NCBI RefSeq assembly: GCF_048544455.1
Contig: NC_133537.1
Location: forward strand, 66,222,134-66,286,133
From: Silene latifolia
Taxonomy: Eukaryota; Streptophyta; Magnoliopsida; Caryophyllales; Caryophyllaceae
Direction: 5' to 3'
Length of the DNA: 64,000 bases
Made by a program: the position numbers and the translations under genes. This document shows positions 10,793 to 19,962 of the stretch, piece by piece (position 1 is the first letter of the stretch; the number at the start of each line of letters is the position of its first letter). The notes below the pieces were generated by a model. The model worked only from the letters and a program-made list of their open reading frames with translations, searched no databases and had not been told where the DNA came from.

Positions 10793-12740
10793 ATGGCCGG
10801 TGGAGGAAATGACCGTCAAGTTCGAGCTCGAAAGGGGCTCCAGTTTGAGTCTGAGGTTGGAGATGGTAGTACCGATTCGTGGACTGATGAGCGGTTGGAG
10901 GAGGAGCTGGTTCGGTCAGGTGATGTGATAGGTGAGGAGGGGTCGGGTTATGAGCGAGTGCGTAGGGTGCCACGTAGACGGAATGAGGAGGGGCGTTTCC
11001 AGCGGAGGTCGGATGGTAGTTCTAGTAGTGTGGTGGCTCCGAAGAAGAAGTCGGATAAGGATGTCTCTTGGTTGATCGATCATCGTGTTCCTGGTGGTCC
11101 TGACTTTCCCCACGTGATTCCTAGCTTTGGGGGCCACATTGCCAACACCTTATGGTCGACTCCTAATGAGGTCGGTCGACCGGTTTTTGAGTTACCACCG
11201 GTTTGGTAAGACGAGGTTGTTGAGTTGTTGGCAACTCCCTCCGACCGTTAAGACTATTTATGACGTATTGGTCTTTCTCACCTATTAGATTCCATGGCCG
11301 AGAATTATAACATGCCCCTTATTTCTGCTTTTGTTGAGAGATGGCAACCCGACACCAACAGTTTTCACATGCCTTTTGGGGAGATGTCCATACTCCTTCA
11401 CGATGTTGCGCAGATCTTAGGCGTTCGGGTTGATGGTAACTGTTGTAAGGTGGAGAATAATGACGGGACGTTGGCGGATCCCCTTATGTATGTTTGTGGC
11501 TTTTTTGGGATTTCATCAGAGCAGTTGAGGTTGCCGTTAAACTCTAAGAAGAAGGTCCCTATTTACAAGAGTGGGGGTATATTGGTAGATGCAGTTTGTG
11601 AAACGGCGAGAGCTAATTGTGATGTTGTTTTTGCTCAGGGGTTTTTGGCTGTGGTGTTGGGGTCGACACTTTTTGTCGACAAATCAGGTGATAGGTTACG
11701 TCCTCAGTTGTTTCCTTTAGTGTATGATGCTGATGGTGTACACGACTACGCTTGGGGAGCCGGTGTACTTGCCTTCATGTACCGACAGTTGGGGTGGCTT
11801 CACGTGCTTGTGTGAAGACTATTGGTGGTTGCTTGACTTTGTTGCAATCGTGGATCTATGAGTATTTTCCTATGTTCAGACCCGGTCCACCTTCGGCAAT
11901 TGACCCTACTCAGCCTCGGTCGTGTTCTTGGAGATCCGTTGGTCCCTTCGCTCAAAATGCGGAGAAATTGTTGGAGTATCGGAGGTTGTTAGATGGGCTT
12001 ACTTGTGCTTCCATTAGGTGGGATCCGTACGGGCCGCGTCAGGAGGAGTATCATCCTCGTACTTTGTATACTGGTTGTATTCGTTTCATGGACATAGCGG
12101 AGCCGTACCAGCCTGATCGGTGTTTACGACAGTTTGGGTATGTGCAGATCATACCCAATCCCATTATGAGATTGACAGCGCATCGTCCGGCCGGGGGATA
12201 GGGTGCGAGGTTAGGGGTGGGGTTGGAGACCGATCATCTTTGGGATTGCTGGGAGGATCACGTGGTTCAGCTTTCTCGTAAATCGAGACCAGTTAGTTTC
12301 CCGGGTGAGACGGAGCCAGATTATGTGACTTGGTATAATGGGAATTCTCACCCGTTGATCATTGATCCCGACCACCGTGATGCCCCCGCGCCACATGATG
12401 ATTTTGATATTCCTGCTGAGGTAATAATATTACTTACAGTTCTTGTAATTATTGTTTAACTTTCTTACTGTTCCTCGATAATGTTTATAATGTTTTAGTT
12501 GTTCTTGTCAATTTGCAGACTGCACGTGCTTTAATGTTTCAGTTTTACGAGGCCAAAAAAATTAAGGATGACAAGAAACAGCTTGCCTTCCTCCGCAAGA
12601 TGATGAAGAACGTCGACCCATTGATTGAGAGGGCTGGGGATATCATACGTCGGCCGGACCTCGTCAAACACCCGGTGATGTTGTTCGGCGTAGATCGGAT
12701 GGTGTGTACATCGATAGCGATGAAGAGGATGATAAGTAGT
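10793..12740 (+). pseudogene. plant mobile domain (PMD, aminotransferase-like) protein, decayed
   Basis: The conserved PMD core is visible at 11294-11790: LISAFVERWQPDTNSFHMPF, GEMSILLHDVAQILGVRVDG, then later CLTLLQSWIYEYFP and IRWDPYG. The family includes plant MAIN/MAIL proteins and many transposon-borne relatives; it is linked to silencing, and its biochemical role is unsettled. The ATG at 10793 follows a splice acceptor. A later intron runs 12421 to about 12518. The gene is broken: the frame is lost at about 11206 and regained near 11270, lost again at about 11790, a TAG stands at 12199-12201 and a further shift near 12690 precedes an acidic tail. It lies in the left half of the MULE, pointing inward. 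Confidence 0.8.
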
Positions 12741-12935
12741 CGGGAGACTAGTTTGTGTTTGTTTTCATTTATGTTGTACGGTTTTGAAGACATTTTTTAT
12801 GTTGGATGATTATGTTAGTTGACTATTTGAACGTTGTTTATTTCAAAAAAAACATGACGGTTTTAAATTTGAAATTTCTTAAATTTCTTGAATACATAGC
12901 AACCGATGCAAATTCATACATTTCGGAAATAGTAA
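12741..12935. other. 3' ends of the PMD and GRF genes, convergent
   Basis: AT-rich spacer of under 200 bp between two convergent genes; no other feature seen. Confidence 0.5.
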
Positions 12936-13313
12936 CTACTTCATGACAATGGCCAACATAATGAAAACAAACAAATACAAGATACACTTGAAATAAAACT
13001 TCATCATCCTTGTCATTTCCGAAATCTCCTTTTTTATACCTATCACTTGCTCTTTCATGACATTTCCACTTGATGCATCATCACCTTCATCTTGACATGC
13101 TATATTCAACTTTTTTGTTATTGTTAAATGATCTTCAGTCAACCACGACACAAAATGATCGCAAGGTACGCACTTAAAAAAAGCTTTCTTCGGATTAGTA
13201 GCTGACCCGGAAATCTTGATGATAGCGTTTCTTTGACAACGATTGCAAATTTGATTCTTAAAATCAAGGCCTTCAATTGGTCGGGTTCCCCACATTGAGG
13301 ATGATGTTGACAT
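12936..13313 (-). CDS. GRF-type zinc-finger protein with C-terminal membrane segment
   Basis: The 125-residue intact ORF has CNRC (Cys23, Cys26), then AIIKISGSATNPKKAFFKC and CVPC (Cys48, Cys51) followed by DHFVSWL. This is the pattern of GRF zinc fingers, which bind single-stranded nucleic acid in known proteins. An acidic/charged linker and coiled-coil-like stretch (about 83-105) leads to a hydrophobic helix at about 107-124, so the protein may be tail-anchored. An in-frame ATG exists at 13388, but a TATATAA box at 13417-13411 (minus) would start transcription near 13385, so I prefer the ATG at 13313. Small plant proteins of this layout are common and often unannotated. Its role in the MULE is unknown. 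Confidence 0.7.
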   Translation of the reverse strand: MSTSSSMWGTRPIEGLDFKNQICNRCQRNAIIKISGSATNPKKAFFKCVPCDHFVSWLTEDHLTITKKLNIACQDEGDDASSGNVMKEQVIGIKKEISEMTRMMKFYFKCILYLFVFIMLAIVMK

Positions 13314-13410
13314 AAGTAAAGATTTGAAGAAGAAAATGGAAGATGATGAAGATGATTGGAAAATAGAAAAGGTTGAAGATGAGTGCAAAATTACAACATT
13401 ATGTAGATGT

Positions 13411-13693
13411 TTATATAGGGAAAAATGTGACCGTTATAATTCAAATTTTACCGTTATAATTCAAAAATAGCCGTTATAATTCAAATGTTACCGTTATAAT
13501 TCAAATGTTACCGTTATAATTCAAAATAACCGTTACAATTCAAAAACAGCCGTTATAATTCAAATGTGACCGTTATAATTCAAATTTTACCGTTATAATT
13601 CAAATTTTACCGTTATAATTCAAAATAGCCGTTATAATTCAAAATAACCGTTGTAATTCAAAAATAACCGTTACAATTAATAGGTTATAAATA
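13411..13693. promoter_or_regulatory. divergent promoter: outward TATA boxes around a minisatellite
   Basis: On the minus strand TATATAA (13417-13411) faces the GRF gene. On the plus strand TATAAATA (13686-13693) faces the ORF starting at 13783. Between them lies only the 20-bp repeat array. Distances from TATA to the two ATGs are about 100 bp each, so the intergenic DNA looks like a shared control region. Confidence 0.6.
13431..13684. repeat. minisatellite, 13 copies of a 19-20-bp unit
   Basis: Unit CCGTTATAATTCAAA plus five variable bases, starting at 13431, 13451, 13471, 13491, 13511, 13530, 13550, 13570, 13590, 13610, 13629, 13648 and 13668. Every unit holds CCGTT, the complement of AACGG, the core of plant MYB3R-type M-phase (MSA) elements; whether it works as such is inference. 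Confidence 0.9.
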
Positions 13694-13782
13694 GGCCATT
13701 CTATGTCAATTTCAATCACAACATCTAAATCATCTTCACTCACTACAATACTAATTATTCACTCACAACATCCAATCCTAAA

Positions 13783-14262
13783 ATGGTTCTCACAAATGCT
13801 CAAAAAATCAGAGTTTATCAAATAAGAATCGATTTAATTGTTCAAAATTTACCAATTCTAATTGAGCGTCTTGAATCAGTGGTTCCCAGTGACACTGTAT
13901 GGCACATGCTTGAAGAACCTCCAATTGGGACCCTCTGTATAATTTTACAAGAAAACCCGGATCATGTTCTAACTCAGTGAGTTAGAGATGAGGTTGTTTA
14001 CGATGAAGTACTAAACGAGAAGATGTGGGAGTTTCGTAGGTTGAAAAGTGATATCTTTACATATTTTGAGCGCATTCTCACCGTGATCGATTACCCAAGA
14101 CTATCGGACTTATGTGCTGGGTAGAGTCCGGGGCAAGGAATTCTTTATCTCTACTTGAATGATTTGTTGACTCAATATATGTCTACCCAACCTGAAGAAA
14201 TTGAGATTCAAGATCATGAAGAAGATAAGGAATCGTCATCTTCATCATCGGAAGATAATTAA
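13783..14262 (+). pseudogene. unrecognised small acidic protein gene with two in-frame stops
   Basis: The reading frame runs 160 codons from ATG 13783 to TAA 14260-14262 but is interrupted by TGA at 13978-13980 and TAG at 14122-14124. No frameshift is needed. The product would be helical and acidic (LTNAQKIRVYQIRIDLIVQN near the start) with a serine/glutamate tail. I recognise no family. It has its own TATA box at 13686 and is divergent from the GRF gene. Confidence 0.5.
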
Positions 14263-14266
14263 GTTC

Positions 14267-14377
14267 GGGGTTTGGGGTTTGGGGTTTGGGGTTTAGGGTT
14301 TGGGGTTTGGGGTTTGGGGTTTAGGGTTTAGGGTTTGGGATTTGGGGTTTGGGGTTTAGGGTTTAGGGTTAGCTATT
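14267..14377 (+). repeat. telomere-like short repeat
   Basis: About 15 units of TTTGGGG mixed with TTTAGGG, the second being the common plant telomere unit. It starts right after the stop of the preceding ORF and is internal to the MULE, so it is an interstitial repeat, not a telomere. Confidence 0.85.
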
Positions 14378-14737
14378 TAGGGTTTGGTATTTAGGGTATG
14401 GTATGTTTTTATTATGTTTGTATTGGTTTATGTTTTAATTATGTCAAAACGCGTTTTAAGGAATGTTTTAATTAAAATATGTCAAATTGTGTTTTAAGGA
14501 TTGTTTTAATTAAATTACGTTTTAAGTCATTTAATCGGATCTCGAAGATAATAAACTACAATAATCGGATAAATAAAATAAAATATAAGGTACAATATTC
14601 GGATATATAATATAAAAGATACAATAATCGGACAAATAAAAGCTAAGATGAAATCGCGAAATCGCGCCATACACGAAACTGATGTCGATACAGGCCATTA
14701 TAATGAGCTACGCTTGCATCATGTACCCAACAAGGGG
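14378..14737. other. spacer in MULE
   Basis: AT-rich with short repeats of TGTTTTAAT and AATCGGATA; 3' region of the transposase gene. No gene seen. Confidence 0.4.
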
Positions 14738-17629
14738 CTAATGGAGGCATAGGTGACAAGGGGCGTACCCGGAGCCGCAAATAGTGGTTTCCCGCATGTA
14801 ATACCCATAAGACACCATATGGGGTACGTACTCCGGGGGGGCTCGTAAAGGCAAATAAGTAAAACTACCATTCCAATGTCGCTGACTTTCTCGATCGTCA
14901 AATGCAGAAATACAACATATCACCCAATTGTACATCGTAGCATAACCATATAGATCGAAACCGTCCATCCAATGACCCGAGCCACACGGTATCTGATCCA
15001 TAAATGTAATTCTGTCTACCTCCGCATCAAATCTCCCTGGGCCATAGATATGATCACGGTAATCGGGACTACGAATTTCCCTAAGTAAATCTGTTCTAGC
15101 CATCGTGAAATGAGATTGGTCACCCCGAACAGCATGTGAGATAACTCGAAAACCACAATGACCGTCTCCGTAAGGATTAAACCATGCTTCTACATACTCG
15201 TGAAAAAATGAAGGCAGGAAGTCACGATAAGGAAAATACCTCAAATCACCAATGGTGTAGTCGACCTCAAGAGGTGCGCAATACGTTGTGCCGAAACTCC
15301 CCGTAGTCGTGGTAGCAGTGGTAGACGGTGTACCGGGGCCCGTTTGAGTGGACCGGGGGGTTCTATACGGAGTAAAACGAACCGACGGAGTAGAACGGGG
15401 AGTAGACGACGGAGTAACAGGAACCGTCGGAGTAGAACGGGGGGTACTAGACGGAGTACGTTGGGAAGACGGAGTACCTACTCGAACACGAACCCGTGCA
15501 TGCTCAACGGCGGACGGATCTCTACGAGTTCCCCTACTCGGACGTCCTCTAGGGTTCTCGTTCACCCGAGGCTCGTTTACATCCTCCTGTTCCGGATGTA
15601 TCTGAGAGTAAAGGGCATCGAACATGGATGATCTCATACTCGGATCTGCATTCCGAATTTCATCGAACAACTCCTCCAATCGATCATCGTCACAAGTCGG
15701 CATTGCCTCCGAACCATCGTACTCCAACTTCCTCCAAAATGCATGTAACACATCAACAGGGACCCGAGATCCGTTTCTAGCAATGCGATGAAGTGAACAA
15801 GCACATAACAAACCAAGTGTAGTAGCCTTTACACAACCGCAATCGATCGTCAAGGCATCTTCCGTCATCTTGGCACCTCTTTCGAATTCTTCACGCAATT
15901 CACAGATGGCATTCTTTGATATTTTTAAAGAAAGTCTGGAAAATAATCGCTGAATCCCCGTCAACCGCCTCGATCTAGATAACTCCAACGAGTGTCGGAT
16001 CTCAACATGTTGCGTTTCCATCAAAGAATGAAACCGAATCCAGATGCTATCAACTGCCAGTTTCGCGCTATTCAGCCATCTCTTCAAATTCGCATGAGCC
16101 GACTCAACCCGGGATGTAGAAGTATTCCCAAAATGAGTTATCTTGTTCGTTCTATACTTGGCCCATTTTTCCAAGTGCGGGAACCATTGCCTCTCAATAT
16201 AAGCCGCCACTCCCGCCCATTCCCTTGCCAATTTGGCCCACGCAACATTAAACTTTTCTTCGGTCTCCGCCTCAACAACCGCAGTAAACAAGGTAAAAGT
16301 TACGTGCTTAGCCCAATTATCCTGTTTCGTGATATCAAGTGCTTTCGTCTCCACGTTAGAATATATATGCCAAAGACATAGCAAGTGAGACGAATCTGGA
16401 AAAACAATGGGAATCGCGTTCAACAAACCACCCTCGCAATCAGTAACAATAGCATTAGGTTGAACGGCATCATTGAGCAGGGCCTTCAGTTTCCGTAGTA
16501 CCCACAGATATTTCTCCTCGGACTCATGCGTCACAAGAGCATACGCGATGACAAAGCTCTTCCCGACGGGTGTGACTCCAACCATCTCAACAAGCGGAAG
16601 ACGGTATTCATTTGTCTTGTACGTGGAATCGATCTGTACCACATAATAGTATGATCGAAACATCTTAACGGCTTCTGGATGAGCCATGAACACGTGGGTT
16701 AGCTCATCGGTCTCATGATCAGTGACCCAATAATGAACGTACTTATGCTGAACCGCAAGTGCTAACATCTGTTGTGCCGGGTTTCTCCCTTCTCTTTCCT
16801 CGGCCCTTACTTTCTGAGAACGGTTGTAGATTTGTCGCCGATTAGGTCTTGACTTTTCCGGATTCCGCTGATGCAAACCCGCACTAATAATTGCCGGTCT
16901 AACGTGAGCTCTAACTTGGGCATCGATATAAGCCAACTCCTCGTCATCAAACTTTGCAAAGTATCTGTCGCCGTCACAATACAACGTTAAACCATGATTA
17001 TGAAACCCGGATCTCATCACAAGCTGCCACTTATTCTCTTCTAATTCAACAACTTTCATTGAAAATTTGCAATTGCACCACGCGGTAGCGGTGTTACCCC
17101 TCATTAAAGAATCGGCATCCTTATTTACGGGACCTTTTCCACCCATCCGACAAACAAAATAACGTTGTCTCAAATTCGTGTTACGACCAACTTTCTTGTT
17201 GCTTGCTTTTTTTATACCAAACCCGAGTCGGAGCCCGATCTCATATGCCCAATTAAACGCTTCAATACTAGATGCAAAAAATCTGGTTGTCGTAAAATGA
17301 TCTGAGTAATCAATACCGTCTCCATCGTTAATCACCTGCGCACGCATTTCAATAAATTAGTTATTAATTAATTATTTGCTTCGGAAAGAGTCGGAGTAAA
17401 TAAAAAATATTAATGAAAAAAATGAGTCATAAATATTAATGAAAAAAATATAATATAAAGACGGTCGTTAATTATTTGAATTGTCGGAAAAAATAAAAAA
17501 TTAAAATAATATAATACAAAGACGAGACGGTCGTTAATTATTTGAATTGTCGGAAAAAATAAAAAATTAAAATAATATAATACAAAGACGGGAATTAATT
17601 ATTTTAATTGTTTTATACAAAAGGAGCCG

Positions 17630-17666
<37 letters not shown>

Positions 17667-18085
17667 CGAATTGGGCCTTGGACGAAAAAGAATTTTTCGT
17701 CCAAAACCAAACTGGACGAAAAATTCTTTCGTCAACATGGGCCTTGGACGAAAGAATTTTTCGTCCAGGCACGGTTTTGGACGAAAAATTCTTTCGTCAA
17801 GGCCCATGTTGACGAAAGAATTTTTCGTCAAGACTGTGTCCGGACGAAAATTCTCTTCGTCCAGGCCCGGGTTCGTGTAATTTTTTTTTTTTTTTTTTTT
17901 TTTTAATTACTTTTTCAAATAAATCCGTCACAAATTCTATCATAATTCCGTCTACATTCATGGCATCTATCCTAATTCGGGATTCAAACGATAATAAAAC
18001 ATAAATTTTTAACAAAACTAAATCGTAAACTAACCTCGTTACTAGCTTCATTGTTGGAATCGTTGTTAAAATCGTTCCCGTTCAT
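14738..18085 (-). CDS. MULE transposase with FAR1-like N-terminus, SWIM finger and C-terminal OTU protease domain
   Basis: Two exons: 18085-18035 (17 codons, starting MNGNDFNNDSN) and 17335-14738. GT/AG borders join them in phase, giving an intact protein of 882 residues. An alternative start at 17347 inside the intron would skip exon 1. Domains in order: a FAR1/WRKY-GCM1-like zinc-binding region (about 30-150; CNCKFSMK, FHNHGL), then the MULE transposase core with catalytic acids in QIDSTYKT (about Asp253), TDCEGGLLNAI, and a likely Glu in SRVESAHANLK. A SWIM finger follows (DCGCVKATTLGLLCACSLH), then a proline/serine/threonine-rich linker with repeats of TPSSTPRSTP. Last is an OTU cysteine-protease-like domain with the DGHCGFRVIS nucleophile loop (about Cys744) and a candidate His in PHMVSYG (about 856). 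The transposase should cut the element's inverted repeats; OTU enzymes remove ubiquitin-like proteins. Both active sites look preserved. The leader intron (17336-18034) mirrors that of the PMD gene. Confidence 0.9.
17400..17600. repeat. short tandem repeats in transposase leader intron
   Basis: Two to three copies of a roughly 70-bp unit containing GACGGTCGTTAATTATTTGAA and AATAATATAATACAAAGACG. Non-coding. Confidence 0.7.
17663..17880. repeat. palindrome cluster GACGAAAGAATTTTTCGTC type
   Basis: Five or more near-perfect inverted pairs built from GACGAAA and TTTCGTC with GGGCCTTGG/CCCATGTT spacers, bordered by A and T runs. A related cluster with the same GACGAA/TTCGTC and GGGCC motifs is at 10240-10390, at the other end of the element. 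Confidence 0.8.
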
Positions 18086-18254
18086 GTTGTTAATTACAAA
18101 ACCCGACTTCTTTTTTTGTTTGAAATATTTTAGTGAGACGGTGACTTGTGTTTTAGTGAGACGGAAATTGCATTTGTGTTTTGAGACGGAAATTGCATTT
18201 TGGTGAGACGGATATGGAGTTATGATATGGAGGGCAAACTTGGAAATTTACGTT

Positions 18255-18297
18255 AATTGTCGACGATATTTAGTAATTTGTCGACGACGTATAGCAG
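18255..18297 (-). repeat. right terminal inverted repeat of MULE
   Basis: Complement of the left repeat with two mismatches, ending TAGCAG. Confidence 0.9.
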
Positions 18298-18310
18298 GAC
18301 CCTTTTAAAG

Positions 18311-18775
18311 TCGGACATTGCAACATATGCCATGTTCGATACACTTATAAAGTGGCACATTAGTTAACTTCAGGTTGACTCACTTAAGATCATGTTATTT
18401 TAAATTTGTTAAAAATTAGGTCGGCTCAAACTCGATAATAACTAGGTCAGCTCAAATTCTATAAAAATTAGGTCAGCACATTAGTCGGACAATAATTAAT
18501 ACGCGAGAATAAATGTTTGGGCCGGGTTTGGATATGATTGGATCAAATTCGATACCGCCAAATCAGTTCCCAGAGGACTAGTTAAAATTAGTAGATTCTT
18601 ATTCTAATCGGTTAATTGACCAATCTATTTATTGATTTCACATGTTCGATAAAAGCAACATATTTCGATAGCATATTAGTTTGAATCTATTAGTATTTGT
18701 CATATTGTAATAGCACATATCCAATTATACGTAGTACATGAATACGATATATATGTCCTATAAGCCGTTGATTTA
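18311..18775. other. DnaJ-1 upstream flank, no gene
   Basis: The beginning (AACATATGCCATGTTCGATACAC) matches 43395-43425 upstream of DnaJ copy 2, showing that the segmental duplication reaches this far. The rest has three short repeats of AATTAGGTCGGCTCAAA-like sequence and nothing else recognised. Confidence 0.5.
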
Positions 18776-18780
18776 CCAAA

Positions 18781-19360
18781 TGTTCCGGGTGTAATTCCGG
18801 AGCAGGATTATGACCACGTAAGCTTGTAGAATAATGTCTTTGCTTGTCTCTTCCTTTCGCTCTCACCTGTAAGAATGAACAAACTGAGTGCTCGGCTTGG
18901 TACCGAGCGTACTCACTCCGACGCTCAAGTCAGTAAACTTAAAGAGATAAGTTGTATGTTAACTTGGCCAAGTATTTTATAGAGAGATAAGGGAGTTTAT
19001 ACCAGATTTTAGGTTAGTTTTTGGGATCCTTTTCTCAATGAGAGAAGTGGAGTATTTATAGACTTTCACCTTTTGTCACGTAGTGGCCAAGTGGCCAAGT
19101 GGCTAGCAGGTGGAAAGACTGTTCTACCCTCGGCCGAGGGACCTATGGCAGGCCGGCTGGCCTGGTTGACTCCATGCCGAGGGGACTGGATGTGAGTACG
19201 CGGATATGCCTCTCGGCCGGCTAGTTGCCGAGACCGAGACCCAAGTGACAGCCGACAGTCGCGCTTGTTAGGGTCGTCTAATACGTTGACTTGCTGTCTT
19301 TTGGCTTTGACCTTGCTCAATATGTTGACTCGGTCAGCGGGTGCAGAATATGCCCCATAA
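18781..19360 (-). repeat. 3' LTR of gypsy copy 1
   Basis: 580 bp, starting TGTTCCGGGTGTAATTCC on the plus strand. Contains TATTTATA (a minus-strand TATA box) near 19051. Confidence 0.9.
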
Positions 19361-19377
19361 ATTTGCCCCCGGCGTAG
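19361..19377 (-). other. polypurine tract of gypsy copy 1
   Basis: On the minus strand CTACGCCGGGGGCAAAT lies directly before the 3' LTR, as expected for the plus-strand primer. The same site in copy 2 (46641-46657) differs by one base. Confidence 0.75.
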
Positions 19378-19772
19378 TCTATGCCGTGGTATGGACCTTC
19401 GATGAGTGTTGAGCGTATTCTGCGCATGTTGAGCTTCTTCCTCGGCTTCTTCTTCCTCGGCTTGGTTCTGTTCAGGCCGTACCATATCCGAGCTCCACAT
19501 GGTTGTGTAATGGACATCCAATGTGGAAAAGAAAAATGGCGCTGGCCGAGACCAAGGTTGAGAGTGCCGTGTGATTTTGATTGCCCCCCCACGTCGCCAA
19601 GCTTGGTTGATCGGTGGCCGTTAGCAAGTAGATACCAATGAGCGTGTCGAAGAAGATTTGTTCCGTATGTCGATTGACATTCCGTGGCTGCATGCTTGAC
19701 ACGTGGCTTGATCTTTGATTGGTGGACGCTTCATGGGCTTTGCTCGATTGGTCCATCGAATGGGTTTTGCTC

Positions 19773-19780
19773 TATAAATA
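19773..19780 (+). promoter_or_regulatory. TATA box of the antisense gene, gypsy copy 1
   Basis: TATAAATA about 190 bp upstream of the ATG at 19963. The copy 2 element keeps the same box at 47152-47159 with the same spacing to a CAAG/GTAAACAAACAAA splice-donor-like site (19910 and 47275). Confidence 0.7.
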
Positions 19781-19962
19781 GAGCGATTATCCCCCTCATT
19801 TTGGCCATCAAACTTCATTTTCTCAAAAAATTTCCTCTCTCTTAGCTTTTTCGAAGAAATTTCTCTCTAGTCTTCAAAGCGTTACTCGGCGTAACACTTT
19901 CTTCCAAGGTAAACAAACAAATTTTTCCCAACTTTTTACTTGTTTAAATAATTGTTGTCACC

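Larger units (their letters stand above)
9814..18300. mobile_element. Mutator-like element (MULE) with four cargo/transposition genes, 8.5 kb
   Basis: Inverted termini of 43 bp (9819-9861 and 18255-18297) bound the unit. The flanks read TTTTTTAAAG (9804-9813) and CCTTTTAAAG (18301-18310), an aged 9-10-bp target duplication. The paralogous flank of DnaJ copy 2 has the uninterrupted site CCTTTTGAAAC near 43371. Order from left: palindrome cluster, decayed plant-mobile-domain gene (+), GRF zinc-finger gene (-), promoter minisatellite, decayed small ORF (+), telomere-like repeat, OTU-fused transposase (-), palindrome cluster. Subterminal sequences such as GTGACGGAATTATGATAG (left, about 10110) and its complement (right, about 17945) are also inverted copies. 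An intact transposase ORF suggests recent or possible activity. Confidence 0.88.

Noticed and set aside
13431-13684. Regular 20-bp repeats resembling a CRISPR array
   Set aside because: There are no unique spacers, only a 20-bp unit repeated directly, and the context is plant nuclear DNA. It is a minisatellite.
14267-14377. True telomere or chromosome end
   Set aside because: Degenerate, only about 110 bp, and inside a transposon with genes on both sides.
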